Of a stretch of DNA of 64,000 nt, positions 34,482-43,356 are shown piece by piece. Both the position numbers and the translations under genes were made by a program. The DNA is taken from the NCBI GenBank assembly GCA_019636175.1, contig JAHBYC010000008.1:23382-87381 (forward strand). The letters are read 5' to 3'. The notes beneath the pieces were generated by a model. It saw only the letters and a program-made list of their open reading frames with translations. It was not told the origin of the DNA and made no database searches. Source of the DNA: Caulobacter sp. GTDB lineage: Bacteria > Pseudomonadota > Alphaproteobacteria > Caulobacterales > Caulobacteraceae. Numbering within the stretch: position 1 is the first letter of the stretch; every line of letters starts with the position of its first letter.

Positions 34482-35039
34482 TTGACCGCCCCATCCCCGG
34501 ACTCCCCCCGCCCCCTGACCGCGATGCAGCAGCGGTTCGTGCAGGAATACCGCCTCGACGGCCGGGCCAGCGCTGCCGCCCGCCGCGCCGGCTACGCCCC
34601 CGCCTCGGCCCGCTGGAGCGGCTACAGGCTGTTGCGCGATCCCAGGGTCCGGGCCCTGCTGGCCGCCGACCCGGTGCGGCGGGGAAGCGGCTACAGCGAA
34701 TACGCCGCCGTCGAGGAGCTGGGGCGGCTGGCCTTCGCCAACGTCCTCGACTTCGCCGTCGTCCGCCCGGACGGGGCGCTGGAGGTGGATCTGGCGCGGC
34801 TGGAACGGGAGCGGGCCAGCGCCATCCGCGAGGTCACCGTCGTCGAACGCACCGCCCCCTCCGGCGCCACGACCCGCATCACCCGCCTGAAATTGGCCGA
34901 CAAGTCCCTGGCCCTGACCCGGTTCCTGCGAGTCTGCGGCCTCGAGCATCAGGCCCGGGAGAAGGGCTGGGAAGAGGGCGTGCGGGACCTGCTGGCCCAG
35001 CCGGAGGCGGAGGTGTTGCGGCGGATGCGGGAGGGGTGA
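34482..35039 (+). CDS. Phage-type terminase small subunit homologue (orphan)
   Basis: This protein of about 185 residues starts with a helix-turn-helix region typical of small terminases: LTAMQQRFVQEYRLDGRASA followed by AARRAGYAPASARWSGYRLL. The later part (LADKSLALTRFLRVCGLE) is the oligomerisation half. I choose TTG 34482 because AGGAGG stands 7 bases before it; ATG 34425 is an alternative. There are no phage structural genes nearby. The last ~245 bp are duplicated at 36941-37187 at roughly 95% identity, around an AT-richer insert. Confidence 0.78.
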   Translation: MTAPSPDSPRPLTAMQQRFVQEYRLDGRASAAARRAGYAPASARWSGYRLLRDPRVRALLAADPVRRGSGYSEYAAVEELGRLAFANVLDFAVVRPDGALEVDLARLERERASAIREVTVVERTAPSGATTRITRLKLADKSLALTRFLRVCGLEHQAREKGWEEGVRDLLAQPEAEVLRRMREG

Positions 35040-35105
35040 GGGGGGCGCCGTCCGCAAACCGGCTTTCGAACCAAATCCGCACGAACCCGCCCGCCCGACG
35101 GCTCA

Positions 35106-36323
35106 TCAACGCGTTTTTGGCGGGGAAACGGATGAATTCGCGTCGCCCAGACCCGTCGCGGCTTCGGGCTCTGAACGGTCAACCAGGTCCTTCAAGCTCT
35201 GATGGACCATGTCTCGAACTGATGCGCCCGTCCTCTGCATCCGTTCAACCAAGCGCTCGACCAAAGCATCGAACTCGTCAAGTTCGGACTCATCATGAGC
35301 GACATCGATACCCCTACGGTTTAGATATCCGTGCAGTGTTGTTGACGTCGTATTGGCAATGAAATTCCAGACATTATAATCTCCAGCATCCAAATCGCTG
35401 GATTGGATGGCGTCTAACGTCTGATCGCCGATTATTTCTTCCAGATCATTGTAATCGTATTTGCTTAGAAACATTTTATCAAGTTCGACTATGGCATTCG
35501 CAGACTCCCAATCCCTTCTTGAAAGGTTTGTTGAAAATCTCGAGTCTCTCATCAAGTCTCCGTACTCTCCTGGGGGAGGGTCGAGATCGTGACTGCCCAC
35601 GGGAATGGCGACAAACCGCGCGGCGATAGGGCCAAGCTTGTCTCTGGAAATGACGACGCCCTGCAATATTTTTGTGCCACGCCAAATCTCCAGACAGAGC
35701 ATGCGGTAGCCGCGGTGAATTGAAGGGTTCTTTTGATCCGTAGCCATGCCGATCAGGTAGAGCGACGGCCCTTGAGCCAACCCGCCGCCCGAGCAGATCC
35801 AGCGAACCCCATCCCGATCATAAATGTTGCGAAACGTCAGCTCGTTGGTCCCCGACAGACTGATGCTTAGTGAAAAGCGGACGATCTCCCCCTTTCTTGA
35901 GCTGACTCGATAACCAAGGTAGTCGCCGAGAAAAGGGCGGGCATCTTCAGGCTGCAAGACACGTGTGCCGAGAAAGTGCAAAGGTGACTGCTCACGTTGC
36001 TTGGCGTCATATTCGGCAAGTGTTTCGTCGATCAGACTGGCGTGATTTGTGCTGGTTTCGTCGTTACGACTTCTAAGGCGCGCTCGATACTCAGTCGATA
36101 TGAAATCAAAGACGGCGACCCGGTCACGGAGGTCAAGGCCCCCACCATCTTTCCAGAGGCGGGTCCATTTGTATGAACTTATTGGCCTGAGGTTCTTGGC
36201 CCGGATAAACTGCGCGACTTCAGCGACAAATTGCCTTCTCGAGCCGTCCTTGTCGCTAAGGTCCTTTCCAATGTCGTTAATGAGAGACAGCTGTTTTTCG
36301 CTCGGCAACAGGTCGCTCAGCAT
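35106..36323 (-). CDS. Hypothetical protein of atypical base composition (unknown family)
   Basis: The 405-residue soluble protein has no motif I can assign. The N-terminus (about 1-120) is helical and charged. The middle (about 135-260) is beta-rich with RVSSRKGEIVRFSLSISLSG, VRWICSGGGLAQGPSLYLIGM and ILQGVVISRDKLGPIAARFV. The C-terminus is acidic and helical with LVERLVERMQRTGAS. Its codons are visibly richer in A/T than any neighbour, indicating transfer. It sits between the intact and truncated terminase copies. The layout (helical front, sensing-like beta core) would suit an accessory or defence gene, but that is a guess. Confidence 0.72.
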   Translation of the reverse strand: MLSDLLPSEKQLSLINDIGKDLSDKDGSRRQFVAEVAQFIRAKNLRPISSYKWTRLWKDGGGLDLRDRVAVFDFISTEYRARLRSRNDETSTNHASLIDETLAEYDAKQREQSPLHFLGTRVLQPEDARPFLGDYLGYRVSSRKGEIVRFSLSISLSGTNELTFRNIYDRDGVRWICSGGGLAQGPSLYLIGMATDQKNPSIHRGYRMLCLEIWRGTKILQGVVISRDKLGPIAARFVAIPVGSHDLDPPPGEYGDLMRDSRFSTNLSRRDWESANAIVELDKMFLSKYDYNDLEEIIGDQTLDAIQSSDLDAGDYNVWNFIANTTSTTLHGYLNRRGIDVAHDESELDEFDALVERLVERMQRTGASVRDMVHQSLKDLVDRSEPEAATGLGDANSSVSPPKTR

Positions 36324-36469
36324 CTATTGTTACTTTCCCCTACGGAAGCAATTGTTGCCTTCCTCGACGTATGATTGCAAATTGCAAACTTGGTGACAAC
36401 GGTGCCATAGCTTGCCGCGCCCATCGTAGGCACGATCCCTGCCAATACTGTTGAGCAGGAGAGTCATCG

Positions 36470-36832
36470 GTGAACGACGTCCCACCCCCCTTTCGGTCGC
36501 GGTTCAACAACGACGATTACGTGAACTCCTTCGTTTCCGAAGGGTCAGCGGCGCAGGACCGGCGCCCAGGTCAGCCTGGCGCAATGCCTGCCAGGGGCGG
36601 AGCGGCGACAGTGCTGGCTGCGGTTCATCTTCCAACATCGCTGTGGGTTGTTGGCGAAACCCTGAACCCTGCGGCCGGCCTTTCCCATAGCGCGGTATCG
36701 CACATCGAAGTGGCCGGGTTGGCAATTCTGGCAGTATCCGCGGCCGTTGCCGCCGCGGAACTCTGTCGACAGGGCCTGATTACCTATGTCCAACTGGTCG
36801 ACGCTGTCGGCAAGGTTGCGCGCAGAAAATGA
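36470..36832 (+). CDS. Small hypothetical protein with one hydrophobic helix
   Basis: The predicted 120-residue protein starts at GTG 36470, seven bases after AGGAGAG. A polar N-terminus is followed by a low-complexity middle and one hydrophobic segment (VAGLAILAVSAAVAAAELC) near residues 81-99, ending in a basic tail. No family was recognised. It lies within the insert between the two terminase copies and diverges from the 405-residue gene. The ribosome-binding site supports it, but a non-coding reading is possible. Confidence 0.42.
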   Translation: MNDVPPPFRSRFNNDDYVNSFVSEGSAAQDRRPGQPGAMPARGGAATVLAAVHLPTSLWVVGETLNPAAGLSHSAVSHIEVAGLAILAVSAAVAAAELCRQGLITYVQLVDAVGKVARRK

Positions 36833-36940
36833 ACCACATGGGCGACGCCGAACTGGGTGACGAGGACCTTGCAGTCAGACTTTGGGAATGGTCGCGGCTT
36901 GACCTTTCCCATCCTGCCTTGGGGCAAACCAACTCATAGG

Positions 36941-37187
36941 GGCCCGGCTGGAACGGGAGCGGGCCAGCGCCATCCGCGAGGTCACCGTCGTCGAACGCAC
37001 CGCCCCCTCCGGCGCCGCCACCCGCATCACCCGCCTGAAACTGGCCGACAAGTCCCTGGCCCTGACCCGGTTCCTGAGGGTCTGCGGCCTGGAGCACCAG
37101 GCCCGGGAGAAGGGCTGGGAAGAGGGCGTGCGGGACCTGCTGGCCCAGCCGGAGGCGGAGGTGTTGCGGCGAATGCGGGAGGCGTGA
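36941..37187 (+). pseudogene. Truncated second copy of terminase small subunit (3' fragment)
   Basis: This ~247-bp stretch repeats the 3' end of the gene at 34482-35039 (from LERERASAIREVTVVERT through the stop) with about ten base differences, mostly at third positions. The first ~310 bp of the gene are missing and no start is available. The match begins abruptly at 36941 and ends a few bases past the stop, so the two copies form direct repeats around the 35040-36940 insert. Confidence 0.85.
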
Positions 37188-37208
37188 GGGGGCGGCCCGG
37201 TCGCGGGG

Positions 37209-37294
37209 GCCAATTCGGTGACAGTCACTTTTTTCCACGGCGCGGCGGCGGCGACATCGGTGGAGTTGAAAAAAGTGACTGTCACCGAAATGGC
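37209..37294. repeat. Palindromic repeat TTCGGTGACAGTCAC, copy B
   Basis: 26-bp arms (37209-37234 and 37269-37294) with one mismatch flank a GC-rich spacer that begins CCACGGCG, shared with copy C. It lies between the truncated terminase and the esterase gene. Confidence 0.85.
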
Positions 37295-37420
37295 AGGCTG
37301 GCGGGGTCACGGGTGGGTTGGGGTGGCCGGGGGGCAGTCCGAATTCGCGTGGACGTGACCGCAGCGCTGTTCGCGGACGCCCTATAGTTCCCGCGGCCCT
37401 CGCCCTCTGGAGATCGAACC

Positions 37421-38410
37421 GTGTCGCCGTTCAAGCTCGCCCTGCCCCTGCTGCTGCTCGTCCTTGGGGTCGCCGGGGCGGCGGATGGGCAGGCGGGGCG
37501 GGTCGAGGTTCCGAAGGTGGAGCGGGAAGGGGTCTGGCAGGCGCCGGGGGAGGGGGTGCAGACGCCGCTCTGGCCGGCGGAGGTGGTCCTGGCCAGGCCG
37601 GACAGCGGGGATCATCCGGAGGCCACGGGGAACGGCTCGCCGCTGGTCGGGGGGCGCAAGTGGCATTGGGCCAGCTACGTCACCCGGCCGACCATGACCG
37701 TCTATCGACCCAAGGGGCGCAACAGCGGCGCGGCCCTGCTGGTGCTGCCGGGCGGCGGCTTCCATGCCGTGGCGATGGATCTTGAGGGGACCGAGATCTG
37801 CGACTGGGCGGTGCGGCAGGGGATGACCTGCGCGGTGCTGAAATACCGCACGCCGCAGGTCTGGCCCAAGGTGGACGGGCACAGCCGGCGACCGGAGGTG
37901 CTGCTGGGGCTGGAAGACGCCCAGCGGGCGATGAGCCTGCTGCGGTCGCGGGCCGGAGACTACGAGATCGATCCGCACCGGATCGGGGTGATCGGATTTT
38001 CCGCCGGGGCCTATCTGGTCGCCGACCTGAGCAATGCCGAGGCGCGGACCTATCCTGCGGGCGACGCGATCGACCAGGTCTCGCCGCGGCCGGACTTCGC
38101 GATCCTGGCCTATACGGCGCGGATGCTGGCGCCGGGCAAGGGGCGCAACACGCTGGAGCTGGCGCCGTGGGTGAAGATCAGCAAGACGGCCCCGCCGACC
38201 CTGATCATCCACGCCATGGACGATCCGGTCGATGATGTGCGCCACCCGATGGCCTACGCCCTGGCCCTGAGCGAGGCGGGCGTGCCGGTGGACCTGCGGC
38301 TCCATGCCCGGGGCGGCCACGCCTTCGGCATGCGGCCGACCGCCGAGCCGGTGACCACGCAATGGCCGGGGGAGGTGATGCAGTGGCTGCGCGGGTTGGG
38401 GATGTTGTGA
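37421..38410 (+). CDS. Exported alpha/beta hydrolase (esterase/lipase family)
   Basis: The 329-residue protein has a signal peptide (FKLALPLLLLVLGVAGAADG). The oxyanion-hole motif is LPGGGFHAVAM, the nucleophile elbow GFSAGAYL, and the catalytic Asp and His are probably in HAMDDPVDD and GGHAFGM. It resembles BD-FAE/acetyl-xylan-esterase-like hydrolases that deacylate sugars or small esters in the periplasm. The start is GTG 37421, after GGAG. It converges with the TonB receptor across hairpin repeat C. Confidence 0.85.
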   Translation: MSPFKLALPLLLLVLGVAGAADGQAGRVEVPKVEREGVWQAPGEGVQTPLWPAEVVLARPDSGDHPEATGNGSPLVGGRKWHWASYVTRPTMTVYRPKGRNSGAALLVLPGGGFHAVAMDLEGTEICDWAVRQGMTCAVLKYRTPQVWPKVDGHSRRPEVLLGLEDAQRAMSLLRSRAGDYEIDPHRIGVIGFSAGAYLVADLSNAEARTYPAGDAIDQVSPRPDFAILAYTARMLAPGKGRNTLELAPWVKISKTAPPTLIIHAMDDPVDDVRHPMAYALALSEAGVPVDLRLHARGGHAFGMRPTAEPVTTQWPGEVMQWLRGLGML

Positions 38411-38422
38411 GGGGGTTTGCCG

Positions 38423-38507
38423 GCCAATTCGGTGACAGTCACTTTTTTCCACGGCGAGGCGGCGGCGAGACCCGGGGGCTGAAAAAAGTGACTGTCACCG
38501 AAATGGC
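38423..38507. repeat. Palindromic repeat TTCGGTGACAGTCAC, copy C
   Basis: 26-bp arms (38423-38448 and 38482-38507, one mismatch) share most of their spacer start with copy B. The element fills the gap between two convergent genes, a terminator-like position. Confidence 0.85.
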
Positions 38508-38523
38508 GTGACGGGGAGAGGCC

Positions 38524-40767
38524 TCAGCCGCCCGTCGGCGGGCCCGAGAAGTCGAACTGGGGTTCGCGTTCGCGCTTGGGCTTGGCGCCGAAGGTCCAGG
38601 TCAGGCCGATGAACACCGCGCGGCCGACAAAGGTGCGCTCGTTGCGGTCGGTGAAGGTGGCGGTGCGGGTGGTGGTGGTGTCGCCGAAGTTGTCGAGCAG
38701 GTCGCGGGCGGTGACCTGCAGGGCCAGCTTGTCGGTCAGCTTGCGACGGTAGCCGAGGTTCAGCATGCCGCCGGCCTCGCGCTTGCCCTGGGCGGTCAGG
38801 GAATCGCCCTGGTAGAAGCCGGACAGCTGAACGAAGTCCTCCGGGGTCGGCTGCCAGTTGAGGCTGGCGCGGCCGCTGAACACCGTGCCCGAGCGGTCGG
38901 CCCCGCCGGTCAGGGCGACGGCGTCGATCTCCTGGCGGTAGAGGTTGACGCTGGCGTTGTACTTGAGGGTCTTGGTCAGCGGGCCGCTGGCGACCAGCTC
39001 CAGACCGAGGTCGCGGCGCGAGCCGAGGTTCTCGGGCCGGGTCAGCAGGACCCCGCCGCCGATGTCGGTCGCCACCTCGGTGAAGGCCTTGTCGGTGTCG
39101 CGGAAATAGACGGTGGCCTGGTAGAAGGTCTGGCCCGAGCGCAGCTGCCACATCAGCTCATAGGCGTCGGTCTCCTGGGGCTTCAGGTCCGGGTTGCCCG
39201 AACGCAGGTTCAGGGGGTCCTGGTAGCTGACGAAGGGATTGAGCAGGAAGGGCTGCGGCCGCTGGATTCGGCGGCTGTAGCTGGCCTTGATCTGCTGCTT
39301 GTCGGTGATGTCGTAGGCGAAATGCAGCGTCGGGTAGAGGCGCAGATAGTCCTGCTCGCGCGTGATGCCGGAGGTGACCTGGTTGAGCTTGAACTCGGCG
39401 TATTCCACCCGCAGGCCGGCCTGGGCCGACAGTTTGCCGAAGGGCCGCTCATAGGTGGTGTAGAGGGCGTGGACGGTCTGGTTGAAGTCCAGGCGGTTGG
39501 TGACGAAGGGGTCGGGGACCAGGGCGCCGGGGGCGGGGCCCCGGCTGGTGCCGGCGCTGAAGCCGACGTCGCGGTAATCCAGCTCATAGCCGGCGCGCAG
39601 CTTGGCGTCGTTCTCCATCGGCCGCACATAGCTGCTGGTGAAACCGAGGCCATTGAACAGGAAGCGGTTGTTGGTCTGTTCGTAGAGGTCCGGCGCGGGG
39701 GGCAGGTCGTATTCGGCCCGCGAGACCAGCGAGACGTGACCCTTGTTGCGGTCATACCGCAGCTCGTTGGTCCAATCGTGGCCGGCGCCGTCGAAGGACC
39801 GGACAGTGCGCAGGGTGGCGCCGAGGTTGTCGCCGGAGAAGTTGAAGGCGCCGTCGCGGGTGTAGCGGCTGGTGGTCACGCCGCCGGCGTCGGTGGTCTC
39901 GTAGGTCTGCAGGCCCGAGCCGCCGGCGTCGATGAGGTTGCCGCGCAGCTCGCCGGTCAGGGTCAGCTTGTCGTTCAGCCGGTAGTCGGCGGAGAAGCGG
40001 CCGATCAGGACATCGGCCGGGCCCGTCGCCTGCTGGGTCTGGCGGGTGGTGGACAGCACGTCGCCGGTCAGCGGATCGAGGCTCTGGCGGACGCGGTCGA
40101 TCGACTGCAGGCCCTGGTCATGGCGGGTGCTGAGGTCGCCGGAGAGGGACAGCTTGTCCTTCTGGTAGCCGGCGCTGACGCCGAGGTTCCAGCGGCCGTC
40201 ATCGCCGACGTTGGCGCGCACCGAGCCGGTGACGGTCTCGCCGGGCTTGGCGGCGGTCGGCTTGGTGATCAGGTTGATGACCCCGCCCGAACCCTCGGGG
40301 CTGTAGGCGGCGCTGGGGTTGGTCATCACCTCGATGCGGCTGTACTGGCCGGCCGGCAGCGACAGGATGGCCTGGCCGCGGCCATCACCCTGCAGCATGC
40401 CGGACGGGCGACCGTCGACCAGGATGGTGACGTTGGAGTCGCCGCGCAGGGAGACATTGCCGTCGGGATCGACATCGACCGACGGAATGCCGCGCAGGGC
40501 GTCGGCCAGGGTGCCGGTGCTGGCCTGCAGGTCGTTGGTCAGGCTGTAGCTGGTGGAGTCGATCGAGGTGCGGACCTCGGCCGGGGCGACCTTGACCTCG
40601 ACCGCGTCGACGGTGGTGTCGTCCTTCTCCGCCGGTTTCGCCGGTGACTGGGCGGGTGACTGGGCCGGAGACTGGGCGGGAGGAGCCGCGGGCGTCTGGG
40701 CGAAGGCGGATCCCGCCATGGCCATGAAAGCGGCCCCGACAAACAGGCCAGACCGGAACGACGTCAT
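38524..40767 (-). CDS. TonB-dependent receptor, outer-membrane beta-barrel type
   Basis: From ATG 40767 this 747-residue protein has a signal peptide (to about AFAQ, residue 24). A low-complexity linker of repeated AQSP units follows, then a plug with SLRGDSNVTILVDGRPSGML and SPEGSGGVINLITK and a long barrel in the OMP_b-brl_3 style. It is of the TonB-receptor branch that binds siderophores, peptides or sugars; the ligand is unknown. The 16-codon extension upstream of ATG 40767 lacks a signal-like character. No regulon operator is present, unlike the receptor at 12474. Confidence 0.87.
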   Translation of the reverse strand: MTSFRSGLFVGAAFMAMAGSAFAQTPAAPPAQSPAQSPAQSPAKPAEKDDTTVDAVEVKVAPAEVRTSIDSTSYSLTNDLQASTGTLADALRGIPSVDVDPDGNVSLRGDSNVTILVDGRPSGMLQGDGRGQAILSLPAGQYSRIEVMTNPSAAYSPEGSGGVINLITKPTAAKPGETVTGSVRANVGDDGRWNLGVSAGYQKDKLSLSGDLSTRHDQGLQSIDRVRQSLDPLTGDVLSTTRQTQQATGPADVLIGRFSADYRLNDKLTLTGELRGNLIDAGGSGLQTYETTDAGGVTTSRYTRDGAFNFSGDNLGATLRTVRSFDGAGHDWTNELRYDRNKGHVSLVSRAEYDLPPAPDLYEQTNNRFLFNGLGFTSSYVRPMENDAKLRAGYELDYRDVGFSAGTSRGPAPGALVPDPFVTNRLDFNQTVHALYTTYERPFGKLSAQAGLRVEYAEFKLNQVTSGITREQDYLRLYPTLHFAYDITDKQQIKASYSRRIQRPQPFLLNPFVSYQDPLNLRSGNPDLKPQETDAYELMWQLRSGQTFYQATVYFRDTDKAFTEVATDIGGGVLLTRPENLGSRRDLGLELVASGPLTKTLKYNASVNLYRQEIDAVALTGGADRSGTVFSGRASLNWQPTPEDFVQLSGFYQGDSLTAQGKREAGGMLNLGYRRKLTDKLALQVTARDLLDNFGDTTTTRTATFTDRNERTFVGRAVFIGLTWTFGAKPKREREPQFDFSGPPTGG

Positions 40768-41036
40768 TGCAAAAACTCCCCCAGGGCTCAGGGCGCGGCC
40801 CTCGAAACTGGGCAATTGGCTATAGAGGGCGGGGCGTCGGCGGTAGTTACTTCTTGGTCATGAAGCGATTGGGCGCCGGTTCTGTGCGTCTTCTGCATCA
40901 TTGCTTGAAATTAATCTTGCGGCGGGCCTCGCCGCCAAGACTTGCCGCCGGCCGCGCCCAATCGGCGTCAGCGCCCTTGCCGACCTGCGACTTCGCTCCA
41001 GATTACCGCTTACGGCGTAAATTTGTGAGGATCGAC

Positions 41037-41423
41037 ATGCTCGATACGCTTCTGCGCATGGCCTATGGCCTGAATATCCTGATCCTGGTTCCGGTGGTCG
41101 GTTCGATGTTCGTCGGGGCCAACGGCCCGACCGTTCAGGCCTTCGAGGGCAAGGTCGCCGACTCCCCGGGCCTGAGATCCCTGGCGGGGAGCCTGTGGGC
41201 GGCGATCCTGCTGTGCTCCCTTCTGGGGCTGGCCCAGCCGCGACTGTTCGTCGGCATCCTGCTGCTGCAGGTCATCTACAAGAGCCTCTATCTCGCCCTG
41301 TTCATCGGCCCGCTGGTCCGCGCCCGGGGCTGGCGCGCCGCGCCCTATGGCGTGACCCTGAGCTTCATCGTCATCGTCGCCCTCTGGCCCGGCCTGATCT
41401 GGCTGGCCTGGGCCGCGCCCTGA
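41037..41423 (+). CDS. Small multi-pass membrane protein of unknown function
   Basis: From ATG 41037, after GTGAGG, the 128-residue protein has four hydrophobic segments (LNILILVPVVGSMFV, SLWAAILLCSLLGLA, LFVGILLLQVIYKSLYLALFI, VTLSFIVIVALWPGLIWLAW). No family was recognised. The longer frame from 40767 reads through a basic, non-membrane region and was rejected. Confidence 0.75.
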   Translation: MLDTLLRMAYGLNILILVPVVGSMFVGANGPTVQAFEGKVADSPGLRSLAGSLWAAILLCSLLGLAQPRLFVGILLLQVIYKSLYLALFIGPLVRARGWRAAPYGVTLSFIVIVALWPGLIWLAWAAP

Positions 41424-41466
41424 TCCTTCGAAAAGGCAGGCCGCCGCGGCGCCGACCGATGCGGCT

Positions 41467-41493
41467 GAAAAAAGTGACTGTCACCGAATTGGC
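41467..41493. repeat. Half copy (D) of the TTCGGTGACAGTCAC repeat
   Basis: Only the right arm (AAAAAAGTGACTGTCACCGA...) is present, preceded by a GC-rich remnant of the spacer. It lies between two convergent genes and looks like a decayed element. Confidence 0.75.
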
Positions 41494-41517
41494 TGCGCGA
41501 GCCAGGGTCCATCGCGC

Positions 41518-42789
41518 CTACCGCGCGCCGGCCCGGCGCAGGATCGACTGCTGCAGGAAGTCCACCGGCGGGGCGGTCTCGGCCAGGACGGCGTCGCGGA
41601 TGGCGCGGGGTTCGCCGAACAGGTGGCCCTGGCCGAAGGCCATGTCGAGGTCGAGGATGTCGACGATCTGGCGCTCGCTCTCGACCTTCTCGACGATGGT
41701 CTCCACCCCGTAGCGGCGGGTCAGGCGGGCGAAGTCGGCGGCGTGGAGGTCGGGCAGGGAGCGGATGATCAGCCGGCCTTCGGTCTCTTCCAGCTGGTCG
41801 AGCAGCATCTGGGCGCCGACCTTGATGAACTTCACATCGGCCCGGGCCAGGTCCTGGAAGTCGAGGTCGAGGTCGATGACCTTGTCGAGGCTGAAGCGGA
41901 AGCCGAGGTCGGCCAGGCGGGCCATGTGCCGCGCCTCGGTCGGGCCGCGCTGTTCGAAGGCGGCCTGGCCAAGTTCGAAGATCAGCGCCCCGGCCAGATC
42001 CTTGTTGGCCGACAGGAAGTCGAGAAACTGCGGGAAGAAGGTCTGGTCCGACAGGGAGGCCAGGCTGATGTTGCAGAAGATGCCGACCTTGCGGTCCTGC
42101 CGCGCCAGGCGGCGGACGATCTGCACGCAGCGGAACAGCAGCAGGTTGTCGATGGCCGCGACCAGCCCCTCGGGCTCCGCCACCGACAGGTATTCGGCCG
42201 GCATCATCACCCGGCCGGTCTCGTCGCGCAGGCGGCTGAAGCTTTCGTAGAAGACGGTGCGGCGTTGCGGCAGGGAGACGATCGGCTGCAGGTAGAGGTC
42301 GACGCGATTGTCGGCCAGGGCGTCGCGGACGGTGTCGAGCAGGGCGTGGCTCTGGGGCGAACGGCCGCGGCCCTGGGGGCCGCCGCGGGCGGCGGTGACC
42401 TGATTGGACAGCTGGGCCTCCAGCCGGTCGCTCATCTGCTGGACCGCGTCCTCCAGCATGTGAACCTCGCTGGTCAGTTCCTCCGAGCGCTGGCGGGCGT
42501 CGCGGGTGACCGTCTCGACGACCTCATTGACCCGGCTGTCGACCTTTTCCAGCTGGTCGGCGAGGATCAGGTTGGCCTCGCGCACCGCGCCGATTTCCAG
42601 GGTCAGGCGGGCGTTGTCCAGGGCCATGGCGATCAGGGCGTGGAAGGCGAAGCACAGGCCCAGCGCGCCGACGAAGGCCGCCAGCCCGATGGCCACGCCG
42701 TTGGCCTGGTCCTGGCCGATCGCGATCGCCGCCACGAGCGAGGCGGTGAGGTAGGCACAGGTCAAGAGGATGAGTCTGAGTTTGCGCAT
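41518..42789 (-). CDS. tipF: TipF-like polar flagellar assembly protein with degenerate EAL domain
   Basis: The 423-residue protein has two N-terminal membrane helices (about 5-25 and 32-56), a coiled coil (about 60-130), a loop and a C-terminal EAL domain (about 150-410). This is the layout of Caulobacter TipF, which positions flagellum assembly at the new pole in response to c-di-GMP. The signature EAL is ESF here (E182-S183-F184 in FYESFSRL) and several catalytic acids are absent or changed, so binding rather than hydrolysis of c-di-GMP is expected. It reads toward hairpin remnant D and appears monocistronic. Confidence 0.85.
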   Translation of the reverse strand: MRKLRLILLTCAYLTASLVAAIAIGQDQANGVAIGLAAFVGALGLCFAFHALIAMALDNARLTLEIGAVREANLILADQLEKVDSRVNEVVETVTRDARQRSEELTSEVHMLEDAVQQMSDRLEAQLSNQVTAARGGPQGRGRSPQSHALLDTVRDALADNRVDLYLQPIVSLPQRRTVFYESFSRLRDETGRVMMPAEYLSVAEPEGLVAAIDNLLLFRCVQIVRRLARQDRKVGIFCNISLASLSDQTFFPQFLDFLSANKDLAGALIFELGQAAFEQRGPTEARHMARLADLGFRFSLDKVIDLDLDFQDLARADVKFIKVGAQMLLDQLEETEGRLIIRSLPDLHAADFARLTRRYGVETIVEKVESERQIVDILDLDMAFGQGHLFGEPRAIRDAVLAETAPPVDFLQQSILRRAGAR

Positions 42790-42965
42790 TATCCCGCCGG
42801 CGCGAATCGCTTGGTCTGATTATCGACCGCGAGACAGTATGGTGTCGAATGTCTTAACGACGCATTCGCAAGCGCCGCCGAGCTCGCCTCGCCGCCGCGA
42901 TCTGGCCATGCTTGCGTTGTCTTGGCCTTGCCTGTGCGGACATGGCGCATCGACACCGCCATTTT

Positions 42966-42986
42966 TAACTGATAATCGTTCGCAAG
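42966..42986 (+). promoter_or_regulatory. Putative Fur box upstream of feoA
   Basis: TAACTGATAATCGTTCGCAA lies 17-37 bp before the feoA start. GATAATCGTTCGCA resembles half sites of alphaproteobacterial Fur boxes, and feoAB operons are usual Fur targets. Confidence 0.5.
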
Positions 42987-43002
42987 TTTCATCGGTGCAG
43001 GC

Positions 43003-43356
43003 ATGTCAGAGGCTCTTCTTTCCATCGAACCGTCGGTCGAGACGGCGTCATCGGGCGCGGTCCCCGGGGCCATCCCCGAGACGGGAGTCGGTCCGCTCAG
43101 CCAGGCTGTGCTTGGCCAGGCGGGAGTGATCGTGCGGGTAGCCGGGGCGCTGGCCGGGCCCGGGGTGCTGGAGGCGGAGGAGCTGGAGCGCCGCCTGCTG
43201 GAGCTGGGGTTCGTCGAGGGCGCGCGGGTCGAGATCCTGCATGAGGGGCTGTTCGGCCGCGACCCCATCGCCGTGCGCCTGGACGACATGCGCGTGGCCC
43301 TGCGCCGCCGCGAGGCCCGGGCCGTGGAAGTGCGTTTCGAGGATTCCGCCGTTTGA
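43003..43356 (+). CDS. feoA: FeoA-domain ferrous iron transport protein
   Basis: The 117-residue protein has a ~45-residue variable leader and then a FeoA (SH3-like) domain: EELERRLLELGFVEGARVEILHEGLFGRDPIAVRLDDMRVALRR. FeoA associates with FeoB and is needed for Fe(II) uptake. The gene overlaps feoB by 4 bp (TTGA). A Fur-box-like sequence stands just upstream of ATG 43003. Confidence 0.9.
   Translation: MSEALLSIEPSVETASSGAVPGAIPETGVGPLSQAVLGQAGVIVRVAGALAGPGVLEAEELERRLLELGFVEGARVEILHEGLFGRDPIAVRLDDMRVALRRREARAVEVRFEDSAV

Noticed and set aside
36857-37387. 176-residue plus-strand frame over the truncated terminase copy
   Set aside because: It reads the duplicated terminase DNA in a different frame; the true frame matches the terminase C-terminus.
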